This document shows, piece by piece, positions 29,201-36,772 of a stretch of DNA of 64,000 nt. Source of the DNA: Oscillatoriophycideae cyanobacterium NC_groundwater_1537_Pr4_S-0.65um_50_18. Lineage in GTDB: Bacteria > Cyanobacteriota > Cyanobacteriia > Elainellales > Elainellaceae. Location: positions 1 to 64,000 of the forward strand of contig JACQYI010000033.1 in the NCBI GenBank assembly GCA_016208305.1. Reading direction: 5' to 3'. The stretch's first letter is position 1, and the number at the start of each line of letters is the position of its first letter. The position numbers and the translations under genes were made by a program. Below the pieces are notes generated by a model that had not been told where the DNA came from, ran no database searches, and saw nothing but the letters and a program-made list of their open reading frames with translations.

Positions 29201-30213
29201 TCCATGACAGTTTTTTTGATCTAGGGGGCAATTCACTGCTGGCAGTTCATTTGATGGATCAGATGGCGCAACAGTTTGAGCAGGAACTTCCGCTCTCTTC
29301 TCTGTTGCTCAATCCAACCATTGCGGGGCTGGCGAGTGTCCTAAATCAAACCAATCAACCCTTGCCTTGGTCGCCCCTTGTACCGCTTCAGCCTAAAGGT
29401 TCTAAACCTCCCTTCTTCTGCGTTCACCCCATCTTTGGCACTGTGCTGCCCTATTACCTGCTGGCGCAGCAAATGGGTTTAGACCAACCCTTTTATGGGT
29501 TGCAGCCGTTGGGTATTGGTGGCAAGCCTCCCCACACGCGCATTGAGGAGATGGCAGCCTACTATATCCAAGCCATTCGTCAAGTTCAACCGCAGGGACC
29601 CTATTACCTGGGTGGGTGGTCGTTTGGCGGGTTAGTGGCGTTTGAGATGGCGCAGCAGTTACGTCAGGCAGGGCACAAAGTCGCTCTCTTGGCTGTGCTG
29701 GATACGTTGGCTCCCATTCCTGCAAACAAACCCTCTTTCTGGAAAGGGTTTAAGTTTCTCCTGACAACTGCAATGCGATCGGTCTGGGTCTTTCTGCTCG
29801 ATTACCTTTCTCTCATCGCCACATCCGATCGATTCAAATCGCTTAGACAAACGAATTTGCCTAAAACCTGGCGAGGCTCACTTGAACGCGCTGCGATCAC
29901 CAGTCTTCTGCCTCAAGAAGCGCAAGCACGAGTCTTGAATGAGCTAACCATTCGCCCCATGCTTCAGGTGTTCTATGCCAACAGCCAAGCCGTCCACCGT
30001 TATGTACCTCAAACATACTGCGATCGCATTACCCTGTTTAGAACTCCTGCACCGTCTGAAGGCGTGCCAGATCTAACATTGGGTTGGCAGCAGCTAAGCG
30101 AGTCGAAAGTAGAGATTCATCAAATCCCTGGAAATCATTTCACAATGCTGCGTAACCCTCAAGTCGAGCGACTGGCGCAGCAATTACAGGAATGTATTGA
30201 GCAATCCCTTTAA
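26212..30213 (+). CDS. NRPS, module 3 with thioesterase (C-A-PCP-TE)
   Basis: This 1333-residue protein begins at GTG 26212, overlapping the stop of the previous gene (GTGA), with AGGAG upstream. C domain about 20-440 with HHIVSDGWS; A domain about 475-970 (A3 YTSGSTGKPKG near 625, A10 LTSNGKIDN); carrier with LGGNS, Ser near 1008; thioesterase about 1060-1325 with GWSFGG (nucleophile Ser near 1137) and the late GNHFTML for the catalytic His. The hand-read code is D-A-F-T-I-A-A-I-W-K, closest to Phe-type codes, with low certainty. The TE would release the chain by hydrolysis or cyclisation. Confidence 0.95.
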   Translation: MTSTVNLTAFENDRPSDDVFCFPASFAQQRLWFLHQLAPENPFYDVTAAIRLTGKLHIDRLEQTFNAIVQRHEALRTTFTRIDGELMQVITPHLHMPLPVITLHTVPPDQRDELAQRQAIAAFQQPFNLSDGPLMRVTLLQFDETEHVLLLNLHHIVSDGWSIGVLIQELGALYAAFVENTPSPLVELPIQYADFAHWQREYLQGEVLETQLAYWQQQLLDLPTLTLPTDLPRPAVQSYRGGRQQLVLSPALTAALEALSQQTGATLFMTLLAAFQTLLYRYTGQADLAVGSPIANRNRSELEGLIGFFVNSLVLRTNLAGNPTFRTLLRQVQATTLAAYAHQDLPFEKLVEALQPTRDFSRNPLFQVVFALQNAPIAPLQLPGLTLSPLDFDSGTTRFDLECHCFKALDTLHCTVIYSTDLFESATINRMLQQFQVLLEGIVAHPDQSIAHLPLLTPAESHQRLITWNDTALDYAETCIHHHVEAQATQTPDAIAVVFANQSLTYQELNQRANQLAHHLQQLGVCPETVVGLCVDRSPNLIIGVLGIWKAGGAYLPLDPGYPSDRLNFMLKDTQVDLVVTQQAYGDQFSDRLQVVYLDQDGTDPYTPANPTSHVTANHLAYVIYTSGSTGKPKGVLVEHRGLSNLIAAQRQVFNLQPTHRILQFASLNFDAFIFEWVMALANGASLYMAPKETLLPGATLLQFLQDNAITHVTLPPAVLALLPSDALPALQTIIAAGEACSSTVVDRWAKDHQFFNAYGPTEATIWATVAQLQLGDSPTIGRPIANTQIYLLDAHLQPVPVGVTGELYIGGAGVARGYLNRPDLTAERFTSNPYNPASRLYKTGDLARYRADGSLDYLGRVDRQIKLNGYRIELGEIETILHQHSAIQIAVVTLQEDNLRAKRLVAYLLLQPEQTIATDDLRHFLRSQLPNHLIPSTFVQLETLPLTSNGKIDNAALPNANKSNVERISFVAPRTAIEETIASLWEQLLQQESIGIHDSFFDLGGNSLLAVHLMDQMAQQFEQELPLSSLLLNPTIAGLASVLNQTNQPLPWSPLVPLQPKGSKPPFFCVHPIFGTVLPYYLLAQQMGLDQPFYGLQPLGIGGKPPHTRIEEMAAYYIQAIRQVQPQGPYYLGGWSFGGLVAFEMAQQLRQAGHKVALLAVLDTLAPIPANKPSFWKGFKFLLTTAMRSVWVFLLDYLSLIATSDRFKSLRQTNLPKTWRGSLERAAITSLLPQEAQARVLNELTIRPMLQVFYANSQAVHRYVPQTYCDRITLFRTPAPSEGVPDLTLGWQQLSESKVEIHQIPGNHFTMLRNPQVERLAQQLQECIEQSL

Positions 30214-30241
30214 CGAAGCCTAACCTAGGGTGTCGGTAACG

Positions 30242-30272
30242 AAGCTGTAACAGCTTAGCCTTTGGGCTTTTT
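30242..30272 (+). terminator. Terminator behind NRPS operon
   Basis: Two small hairpins are in series: AAGCTG-TAA-CAGCTT, then AGCC-TTTG-GGCT followed by TTTT. Together they lie 29-59 bases after the NRPS stop codon. Confidence 0.6.
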
Positions 30273-30500
30273 ACGCGGCAGACGCTAGATCAAACAACCG
30301 GGGCAATCGCTCTCTTCACTAAATCCTCATTTTTTTACTCTAGCCTGATGATGTCGTGATCAGCTTGACGACAGCACCGATCGGTCTAGGCTTCCTCTAA
30401 ATTCTTGCTTGATTTACCGTTCTCCGATAACGAGGTGGCTCTGGAAGGGAGGATTAGCTAAAACACAGCCTGAGCTGTGGAGCAACCATCACACAATCAG

Positions 30501-30537
30501 CAGAGCGATCGGGAGCAACTTCAACCCGATCGCTCTG
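30501..30537 (+). promoter_or_regulatory. 13-bp stem-loop in leader of LysM-WD40 gene
   Basis: CAGAGCGATCGGG pairs exactly with CCCGATCGCTCTG around an 11-base loop, 34 bases before the ATG at 30572. No T-run follows, so it is not a usual terminator. It may affect translation or mRNA stability, or be a HIP1-bearing palindrome without function. Confidence 0.5.
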
Positions 30538-30571
30538 GGATACGGGTCAGCAACTTTAGAAGGAGAATCCT

Positions 30572-32179
30572 ATGAACTTAGCAGGCATTGTGCACTATAC
30601 CGTACAGCGCGGAGACTCTCTCGCTTCCATTGGCCGACGCTTCTATGGCATAGGTCGGCATTGGGATGCCATCTATGCCGCCAATCGCCAAGTGGTTGGC
30701 AATGATCCCAATCACCTGCGCTTAGGTCTGCAACTGATCATCCCCCCTGCGGATTTTAGAGCCTATACGGTGCAATCGGGAGATACCTTATCAGCGATCG
30801 CCCAACGGTTTTATGGCGATGCCGAGCGATGGAATTTAATTTATGAAACGAACCTAAATGTCATTGGGAATAACCCAGAACTGCTCCGTTTGGGATTGCA
30901 ACTGGTTATCCCGGATATCCACTGGGTCAGCGTTTATCCCATTCAAGCGGGAGATACCTTGTCCGCGATCGCCCAACGGTTCTATGGCAATACGCATCAA
31001 TGGCAAGATATCTATAAGAGAAACTGGAGTGTCATTGGGGATGACCCGAACCGCCTCCACCTGGGGACACAGCTTGTCATTCCCCATATCACAGGGGCGT
31101 GGGTCTATACCGTTCAAGCCGAGGACACCTTATCAGCGATCGCCCAATATTTTTACAAGGAAGCACAGCAGTGGCCAATCATTTATGAGACAAACCGTAG
31201 CGTGATAGGGAGTGATCCAAACCACCTGCCACCCAACCTTGCTCTCGTTATTTTCACAACCCTTCCCTCCGAAGTTACCCACATTACCCGGTTGACAACT
31301 CTACCCGCCCATCAAAATGCGGTTACAGGGATTGCGTTTACGCCCAAGGGCGATGCCTTCGCCACAGGAAGTTGGGATACCTGGGTGCGGCTGTGGCAAA
31401 CGGATGGAACCGTGCTGGGAACGCCCTACCCAGGAGACAAAGGCTCTGTTAGTGATGTGGAGGTAGATCCGCGAGGCAACTTTATCATCAGTACAACCTT
31501 TGGCGGAACTGTGCGTCTTTCGGACTTTAACAACCAGACGCTACAGCAGTTTCCCGGTCGAGATGGCAGCATCTTCGCAGTCGCAGTGAATCCAACGGTG
31601 AATTCGCAAACAGAAGGCTTTCTGGCGATCGGCAGTGCTGACGGTAAGGTGAGGCTTTTGACTCAGCAGGGAACTCTCCTGCGAGAATTAGCGAAACATC
31701 GAACCAGCGTCAGTGGGGTGGCTCTGAGTCCGGGGGGAGACTTCTTGGTGACTGCGAGTACCGATCAGCAGGTTCATCTGTGGACAAGTGCCGGGGACTA
31801 TATCAGAACCTTGGCTGCTCCTGAGCAAGAAGTTAGTCAGGTTGCCGTTGCCTTTAGTTTTCGGGGGCAGGCGATCGCCGCAGGTGGGGGAGCAACGGTG
31901 CGCCTCTGGACATCTGAGGGGAAGTTACTCACCATTCTGAAGCAGCAAAGCGGTGTGAACGATATTGCCCTGAGTCCGAGTGGTCGGTATTTGGCAGTGG
32001 CCTGTTTCGATCGGACGATTGCCGTGTGGGATTTGCAGGCGAATGGCGGTCAAGGAAAACTTGCTTTTACCCTGACAGACCATCACAGACCCGTTACATC
32101 GCTTGCTTTTAGTCGAGAAGGTTCATTACTCGTCAGTGGCGATGAGGGAGGGATTGTCTTCATCTGGAAAATGGAATAG
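30572..32179 (+). CDS. Four-LysM and seven-blade WD40 protein
   Basis: This 535-residue protein has a strong ribosome site (AGAAGGAG). The N-terminal half has four LysM repeats at about 8-55, 62-110, 118-168 and 175-225, each like YTVQSGDTLSAIAQRFYGDA, then a NxxVIGxxPxxLxxGxxLVIP end. The C-terminal part (about 235-535) has seven WD40-like repeats, enough for one propeller (for example AVTGIAFTPKGDAFATGSWD, VSGVALSPGGDFLVTASTDQ). There is no signal peptide. The first LysM starts almost at the N-terminus. LysM of this FYGD type also occurs in baseplate hubs of phage-like particles. A cell-wall or protein-assembly role is possible; function unknown. Confidence 0.85.
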   Translation: MNLAGIVHYTVQRGDSLASIGRRFYGIGRHWDAIYAANRQVVGNDPNHLRLGLQLIIPPADFRAYTVQSGDTLSAIAQRFYGDAERWNLIYETNLNVIGNNPELLRLGLQLVIPDIHWVSVYPIQAGDTLSAIAQRFYGNTHQWQDIYKRNWSVIGDDPNRLHLGTQLVIPHITGAWVYTVQAEDTLSAIAQYFYKEAQQWPIIYETNRSVIGSDPNHLPPNLALVIFTTLPSEVTHITRLTTLPAHQNAVTGIAFTPKGDAFATGSWDTWVRLWQTDGTVLGTPYPGDKGSVSDVEVDPRGNFIISTTFGGTVRLSDFNNQTLQQFPGRDGSIFAVAVNPTVNSQTEGFLAIGSADGKVRLLTQQGTLLRELAKHRTSVSGVALSPGGDFLVTASTDQQVHLWTSAGDYIRTLAAPEQEVSQVAVAFSFRGQAIAAGGGATVRLWTSEGKLLTILKQQSGVNDIALSPSGRYLAVACFDRTIAVWDLQANGGQGKLAFTLTDHHRPVTSLAFSREGSLLVSGDEGGIVFIWKME

Positions 32180-32333
32180 AACGATTAACCCGGTAATATT
32201 TAAAAGGGCATAAAACCCAGATATTTTGCTGTGTGGTGCGCGCTACATAACGAAATATGCTGATGGCAGAGGTGATAATTCGCGCTTTATTGTACTCAAT
32301 TCTTCCTGTCTAAATTCTTAGGAGGTTCCAACA

Positions 32334-32831
32334 ATGGTTCACTTTGCTCCTATTACCATTCGTCAACCCCAGGCTCATGATATTGTTGATGACCCGATTA
32401 AAATCTGCGGAATCGCTATTGCGTTTGAAGCCGTTTTTCACGTTCGAGTTCGCGATCATAACGGCGTAGAAATTGCCAAGAAATTCTTCAGCGCTGCTGG
32501 AGGAACGGTTTGGGCAAACTTTCAGATTGCCATGCCCATTAGCACCCTGCCGAAAACAACATCCGGCACACTCGAAGTTTTTGCAGTGTCTGCCAAAGAC
32601 GGAAGTGAAATCAATAAGGTGGTCATTCCCATTATCTTTGGACGTGCTTTGATCGATCCCTATCACGGGTTTTCTCAATATCAAGTCAAACAAGGGGATA
32701 CCCTCTCAGGCATTGCCAAACAATTCTATGGCAATAGCTCCTTTTACCCGCGTATTTTTGAAGCCAATCGTGACCTACTCACCCGTCCGGAGCTAATTTC
32801 TCCAGGGCAAACCCTGCGAATTCCAATGTAG
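32334..32831 (+). CDS. Gmad2-like domain plus LysM protein
   Basis: This 165-residue protein has a strong ribosome site AGGAGG. Residues 5-110 look like the Gmad2 immunoglobulin-like domain ([28 protein letters not shown]-type strand, [16 protein letters not shown]). Residues 117-165 are a LysM ([20 protein letters not shown], then FEANRDL and PGQTLRIPM) of the same type as in the gene upstream. It has no signal peptide. The two LysM genes and the SGNH hydrolase probably form a functional cassette. Confidence 0.8.
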   Translation: MVHFAPITIRQPQAHDIVDDPIKICGIAIAFEAVFHVRVRDHNGVEIAKKFFSAAGGTVWANFQIAMPISTLPKTTSGTLEVFAVSAKDGSEINKVVIPIIFGRALIDPYHGFSQYQVKQGDTLSGIAKQFYGNSSFYPRIFEANRDLLTRPELISPGQTLRIPM

Positions 32832-33066
32832 ACACCTCACCATTGATCCATAACAGTATTACAAAGCTGCCAGTGGGGTGCGCCCAATACTGAAAACATA
32901 TTGGCGACAGGTGAACCGCACCGTTAACGGTCATCGTGTGGGATACCATAGCCTCGACAGCCTCTTTCTTGCGGCATTAGTACGACGTTGGCGAATACAC
33001 CTGGGAAGCGTGTTAGTGCTCATTGTCACCCTTCCGATCGCTTGATTTCAGAGGAGACGCAGCATA

Positions 33067-33262
33067 GATCAATTCACTGGCGGTTGTCTGTGCGGCAACG
33101 TCCGAATTGTGGCAACGGGACTCCCATACCGGGTCGGCCTTTGTCACATGTCTGAAAGCGATCGGGCACTTCCCTAAGTTCAAATCTACCCATACTCAAA
33201 CATGGCCATTTTGTTTCTTGTCAAGGAGCCTGCGATTTTCACAACACCTACCTTCAATAAGA
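33067..33262 (+). pseudogene. GFA/CENP-V-type protein remnant
   Basis: From 33067 the frame reads DQFTGGCLCGNVRIVATGLP, then YRVGLCH before drifting into MSESDRALP and a stop. GGCLCGxVR and the later CH are the first zinc-ligand motifs of glutathione-dependent formaldehyde-activating (GFA) family proteins. Downstream, in shifted frames, a fragment IFTTPTFNK near 33236-33262 fits the family end. No start codon, the middle is gone, and frameshifts are needed. Confidence 0.6.
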
Positions 33263-33358
33263 GAAGTTGCAATCTCCTGACACAGAGCAAGTCTAGAGGA
33301 TTTAATCGAGTGGAATATGCACTCCACTTTTAAGGGGTATGACTCCAGGAGATTCCTT

Positions 33359-34210
33359 ATGACAGATTTTACTGAAATGGATCAGTGGGATACCGAAAAA
33401 GTTAGACAGTTTCAAGAAGATGCCCGGTTTCACCGACACACAATGAGGCTCAAAGCGCCTGCGGCTCGCGCTGAACATTTGGTGGCAGAGGGGGATTCAT
33501 GGTTCGACTATGCTCCTGCTGGAACAGATATCATTGCTTGCTTGCAAAATCACTATGACTACACGATAGATAACTATGCCAAAGCCGGAGATACTTTAGA
33601 GAACATGATTTATGGGACAAGGATTGATTCTCGATTTGGTAAAGTCAGTCCTAGTATTGATCAGGTGCTGCAAAGAATCGGTGAAATTAAACCCAAAGCC
33701 TTTCTCTTTTCTGGTGGTGGCAATGATGTTGCTGGAGAGGAACTAGAATCTTATCTCAATCATAAAGAGTCAGGCTTACCCGCCTTACGCCTGTCCTACG
33801 TTAATACGGTCATTCAGGAAATCTTTCGTACCTATTTTGAAGACCTGATTGCCAAAGTTGCAAGCGTTTCTCCTGAAACCTACATCATTACTCATGGTTA
33901 CGGTCATACCTTTCCAACGGGTAAAGGTGTAGGTATCTTTGGGTTTAGTTTTATCGGTCCTTGGTTACTCCCTGCTTTGGCAAGGAAAAGGATCTTTAAT
34001 CTAGCAGAGCAACAGCAAGTTATAACTACGCTGATCGATACCTACAATGATTTGCTGGAAGATCTAAGGAACAAGCATCCTAAGTTTCTCTACATTGATT
34101 TACGCGGAATGCTTGACCCAGCCAGTGATTGGGCAAATGAGTTGCACCTGAAGAATAGCGCGTTTGCCAGAGTTGCTGAGCGGATTCATCAGGAGATCCT
34201 ATCTCTGTAG
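33359..34210 (+). CDS. SGNH/GDSL-type hydrolase
   Basis: This 283-residue cytosolic-looking hydrolase has the SGNH blocks: block I AEGDSWFDY near 42-50 (GDSW in place of GDSL), block II with a Gly near NYAKAGDTLENM, block III GGGNDVAGEE, and block V as ANELHLKN with catalytic His. Esterase or acyl-hydrolase activity on an unknown substrate is expected. The start at 33359 is chosen for AGGAG seven bases upstream; a further Met at 33317 lies in frame. No signal peptide. It is on the same strand as the LysM genes, after a patch of gene debris. Confidence 0.85.
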   Translation: MTDFTEMDQWDTEKVRQFQEDARFHRHTMRLKAPAARAEHLVAEGDSWFDYAPAGTDIIACLQNHYDYTIDNYAKAGDTLENMIYGTRIDSRFGKVSPSIDQVLQRIGEIKPKAFLFSGGGNDVAGEELESYLNHKESGLPALRLSYVNTVIQEIFRTYFEDLIAKVASVSPETYIITHGYGHTFPTGKGVGIFGFSFIGPWLLPALARKRIFNLAEQQQVITTLIDTYNDLLEDLRNKHPKFLYIDLRGMLDPASDWANELHLKNSAFARVAERIHQEILSL

Positions 34211-34345
34211 GACTTTTCATATCTAAATTATTCCTAGATGCATGGTCTAGAGAGTGTTATTCACTCCGTATAACTCAGGTCAAAACAAGAATTCAGCCAT
34301 CATTGATATTTTCGGTGAATAGCTGAACTGTCTCAGAAAGCTAAC

Positions 34346-34494
34346 AGATATAAACTACTTCTGCCTATTCGCTCAAGTGAGTATGTTAAGCAGAATACTT
34401 CCGTCCATCTGCCCAATTTAGGGCAATGGACAGAAATTTTCTAGCTATCCTCCTCTATCGAGTCAATAGGCAGAAATTTCCAGTTTCATAATAG
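34346..34494 (+). repeat. Three-hairpin structured repeat, copy B
   Basis: Aligns with copy A (14821-14967, minus) over 149 bases. Stem 1 is TTCTGC/GCAGAA. Stem 2 is GTCCAT-c-TGCCC, loop AATTTA, GGGCA-ATGGAC. The spacer is AGAAATTTTCTAG, stem 3 CTAT/ATAG, then GCAGAAATTTCC. Base changes against copy A fall in pairs in stems 1 and 2. It lies between the SGNH hydrolase and the convergent methyltransferase, with no gene of its own. Confidence 0.75.
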
Positions 34495-34744
34495 TTGTGC
34501 TGCTTGGGTCACGGGTGGGATGGCTCATCAGTATTACCTGTAAGATTTACTATCCCAGGAAAGGGTTGCGTCTAGAGCAAATCATGGTGTTGCAGTTTGA
34601 GCCAGCATCTCCTAATCCAAAAGCTGAAATGGTCACAACATGAATTGCTTTCGTGGCGTTCTAGCTAACCTTAGTTACCGCATGATTCGATATCCAGACT
34701 GTCACCTTATGAAACGCTTAATGGGTTTGTCCATCGTTATCTGC

Positions 34745-36133
34745 CTACCGGATCAACAGCACATACAAGTGCTGTTCTAAATTGATCAGCGCCTCACGCA
34801 ACTCTTGGCTCACCTGATGAGGATTGGCAGGTTTGAGCGTGATTGGGTCACGGCTTCGTACCTTTAGGGCACGCTGCACCAGCTTTGGAAAAACCTGTGG
34901 TGCATCCCACAGCGGCAACAAACAAGCAGCCAGGTAGGCGCTGAGCGACACAGGTACCGTAACCGGAGCCGAAAGATGGCGGCTAAGGTCAAACGATCGC
35001 TGTTGTTCTACCGCTTCAATCAGGTCGGCTTTGACGCCAGCGCTGCAAAGCTGCGGGTGCAGATGAACCTGTACAGTTGTCCAATCACTCAACGACCAAG
35101 ACTGCGGCATCTGCCATGCTTCGGTCTGCCCCGTCTGTCCACACCAAAAATCGAGCAGCCGATGCACAGGCGCAATTAGTTCAAAGAGCTGAAGCCGTTC
35201 CTCCATTGACAAATGCGGCATCACCTTTTGCCAAAACTCCGGGAGATTTTGCGGATCTTGGAACACATCCTTCAAGTCCCAATGGCGCTGATTCACCATA
35301 CAAATAAATTCCAGATCCGCTTCTCGTAGCGCCGCAAACAGTTCGGGAATCGTGTAGCCCTGATCGCCCTGAAACAGAAAGTTCATCAAAACATACTGCT
35401 GCGGATGATGGGCGGCATCTCTGGGCTGCCAGGTTTCTCGCTTGAGCGGCACACCATCCTTAAACGCCTTCATGGTTTCCAGCACAGTGTTAATCTCTGC
35501 CTCCTCCGGGTTACCCTGCATCAAACCCATTAAGGTAAACAATTCCTGTGCCCGGAAGAAGCTTTGGCGCTGATACAGGCTGTGCAAGTTGCCCCGGAGA
35601 ATGCCATTTGGCTTCATCACGCTCTTTAGTGTCTGCAAGGTTTGCACCAGGTCAGGCACCAGATACAAAACCTCATCGCAGTTGATATAGTCAAACTTTA
35701 GCCCTAGCTGCGCAATCTGATCGAGAGGAAGCTGATGAAACTGAGCCTCTGTGAACCCGTAATAGCTTAATCTTTGCCGCGCTAGCTCTAGAGATTTTTC
35801 GGACAAATCAATGCCGACGAGGGTGGCACCCGGATTAGCTTCTGCGAGCGTCAAGGTCTTGTAGCCGCTGCCGCATCCCACATCTAGAATGGCCACCTCT
35901 CGCGGATCGATCAGCGCTTGATTGCGCAAATAAAACGGCGTGATCAGGTTATGCACGTACAGAGCATTGACATCTCGCTTTGGCGACTCCCCGATCGGGA
36001 TATTGGGATAGGGCTGGCTATCAAACTGCTGCCGAATCTTTTCTAGCAGGTCAGCCTCAGATAAGTTGTTGCCTTGCCCACCCGCTGAGTCAATCGTTGA
36101 GTCAATGTTCGAGTCAGGCGTTCTTTCACTCAT
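34745..36133 (-). CDS. SAM-dependent methyltransferase with regulatory C-terminal domain
   Basis: This 462-residue protein has a class I methyltransferase domain at about 70-200. Motif I is ILDVGCGSGYKTL, followed by GIDLSEKSLELARQRL, and YINCDEVLYLV is near motif IV. A long C-terminal part (LRGNLHSLYQRQSFFRAQEL..., GYTIPELFAALREADLEFIC) fits the methyltransferase regulatory domain seen in bacterial proteins of this class. Substrate unknown. It borders the accessory region and is convergent with the SGNH hydrolase. Confidence 0.88.
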   Translation of the reverse strand: MSERTPDSNIDSTIDSAGGQGNNLSEADLLEKIRQQFDSQPYPNIPIGESPKRDVNALYVHNLITPFYLRNQALIDPREVAILDVGCGSGYKTLTLAEANPGATLVGIDLSEKSLELARQRLSYYGFTEAQFHQLPLDQIAQLGLKFDYINCDEVLYLVPDLVQTLQTLKSVMKPNGILRGNLHSLYQRQSFFRAQELFTLMGLMQGNPEEAEINTVLETMKAFKDGVPLKRETWQPRDAAHHPQQYVLMNFLFQGDQGYTIPELFAALREADLEFICMVNQRHWDLKDVFQDPQNLPEFWQKVMPHLSMEERLQLFELIAPVHRLLDFWCGQTGQTEAWQMPQSWSLSDWTTVQVHLHPQLCSAGVKADLIEAVEQQRSFDLSRHLSAPVTVPVSLSAYLAACLLPLWDAPQVFPKLVQRALKVRSRDPITLKPANPHQVSQELREALINLEQHLYVLLIR

Positions 36134-36375
36134 TGTGTCACTCGTTGAGCTGTTTCCCTTGGCCTAGAGCATTCTGCCACATCCGAGCTAAATAGGCGAA
36201 TCGCTTGACGAAATAGGGCTGGCCAGAGACTTGTGCTGCCAAAGACTTGTGCTACCAAAGACTTGTACCTACAGAAAGCGCCCGTAGAAAAACCCAAGCA
36301 GAAACGCCAGAAGCCGATCGCGGTAAACTAAACTCTTAGAGTTGCATGCTCTGATTTGATCGCTATTTGATTGTT

Positions 36376-36732
36376 ATGTCTCTCCAAGTTTACGGAATCT
36401 CTAACTGCGGTACCTGCAAAAAAGCATTTCAGTGGCTGGCTGCCCACCAGATCGACTACGAATTTATCGACACCAAAGAGCATCCGCCCGATCGCTCCAC
36501 GATCGCCAATTGGGTGCAAACCCTCGGTTCTAAGCCGATGCGCAATACCTCAGGCCAGTCTTACCGTGCCTTAGGCGAAGAAAAACAGACCTGGACAGAA
36601 GAACAGTGGATTGCAGCCTTCGCCCAAGATGCCATGCTGCTGAAGCGACCGCTGTTTGTGAAGGATGGCAAAGCAGTGCTAGTGGGTTTCAAAGATGAAG
36701 CGATCGCTAAGATAGGGCCGAACTTTTTCTGA
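36376..36732 (+). CDS. Spx/ArsC-family thioredoxin-fold protein
   Basis: This 118-residue protein has the N-terminal CGTCKKA redox motif (CxxC, NCGTC at 8-12), the ArsC/Spx core YGISNC...AHQIDYEFIDTKEHPPDR, and the family end RPLFVKDGKAVLVGFKDE. Proteins of this shape are regulators in Firmicutes (Spx, MgsR) or arsenate reductases; cyanobacterial ones are usually annotated Spx/MgsR-like, and the role is not settled. ATG at 36376 is preferred over an upstream TTG. The PPK2 gene follows after 40 bases on the same strand. Confidence 0.88.
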   Translation: MSLQVYGISNCGTCKKAFQWLAAHQIDYEFIDTKEHPPDRSTIANWVQTLGSKPMRNTSGQSYRALGEEKQTWTEEQWIAAFAQDAMLLKRPLFVKDGKAVLVGFKDEAIAKIGPNFF

Positions 36733-36772
36733 TAAGCCGCGCAGAGTGTAGAAAGCAGAGTGTAGAAAACAG

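Noticed and set aside
32878-33045. 55-codon frame from GTG (MRPILKTYWRQVNRTVNGHR...)
   Set aside because: No ribosome site or family; it lies in a patch of decayed sequence before the GFA remnant.
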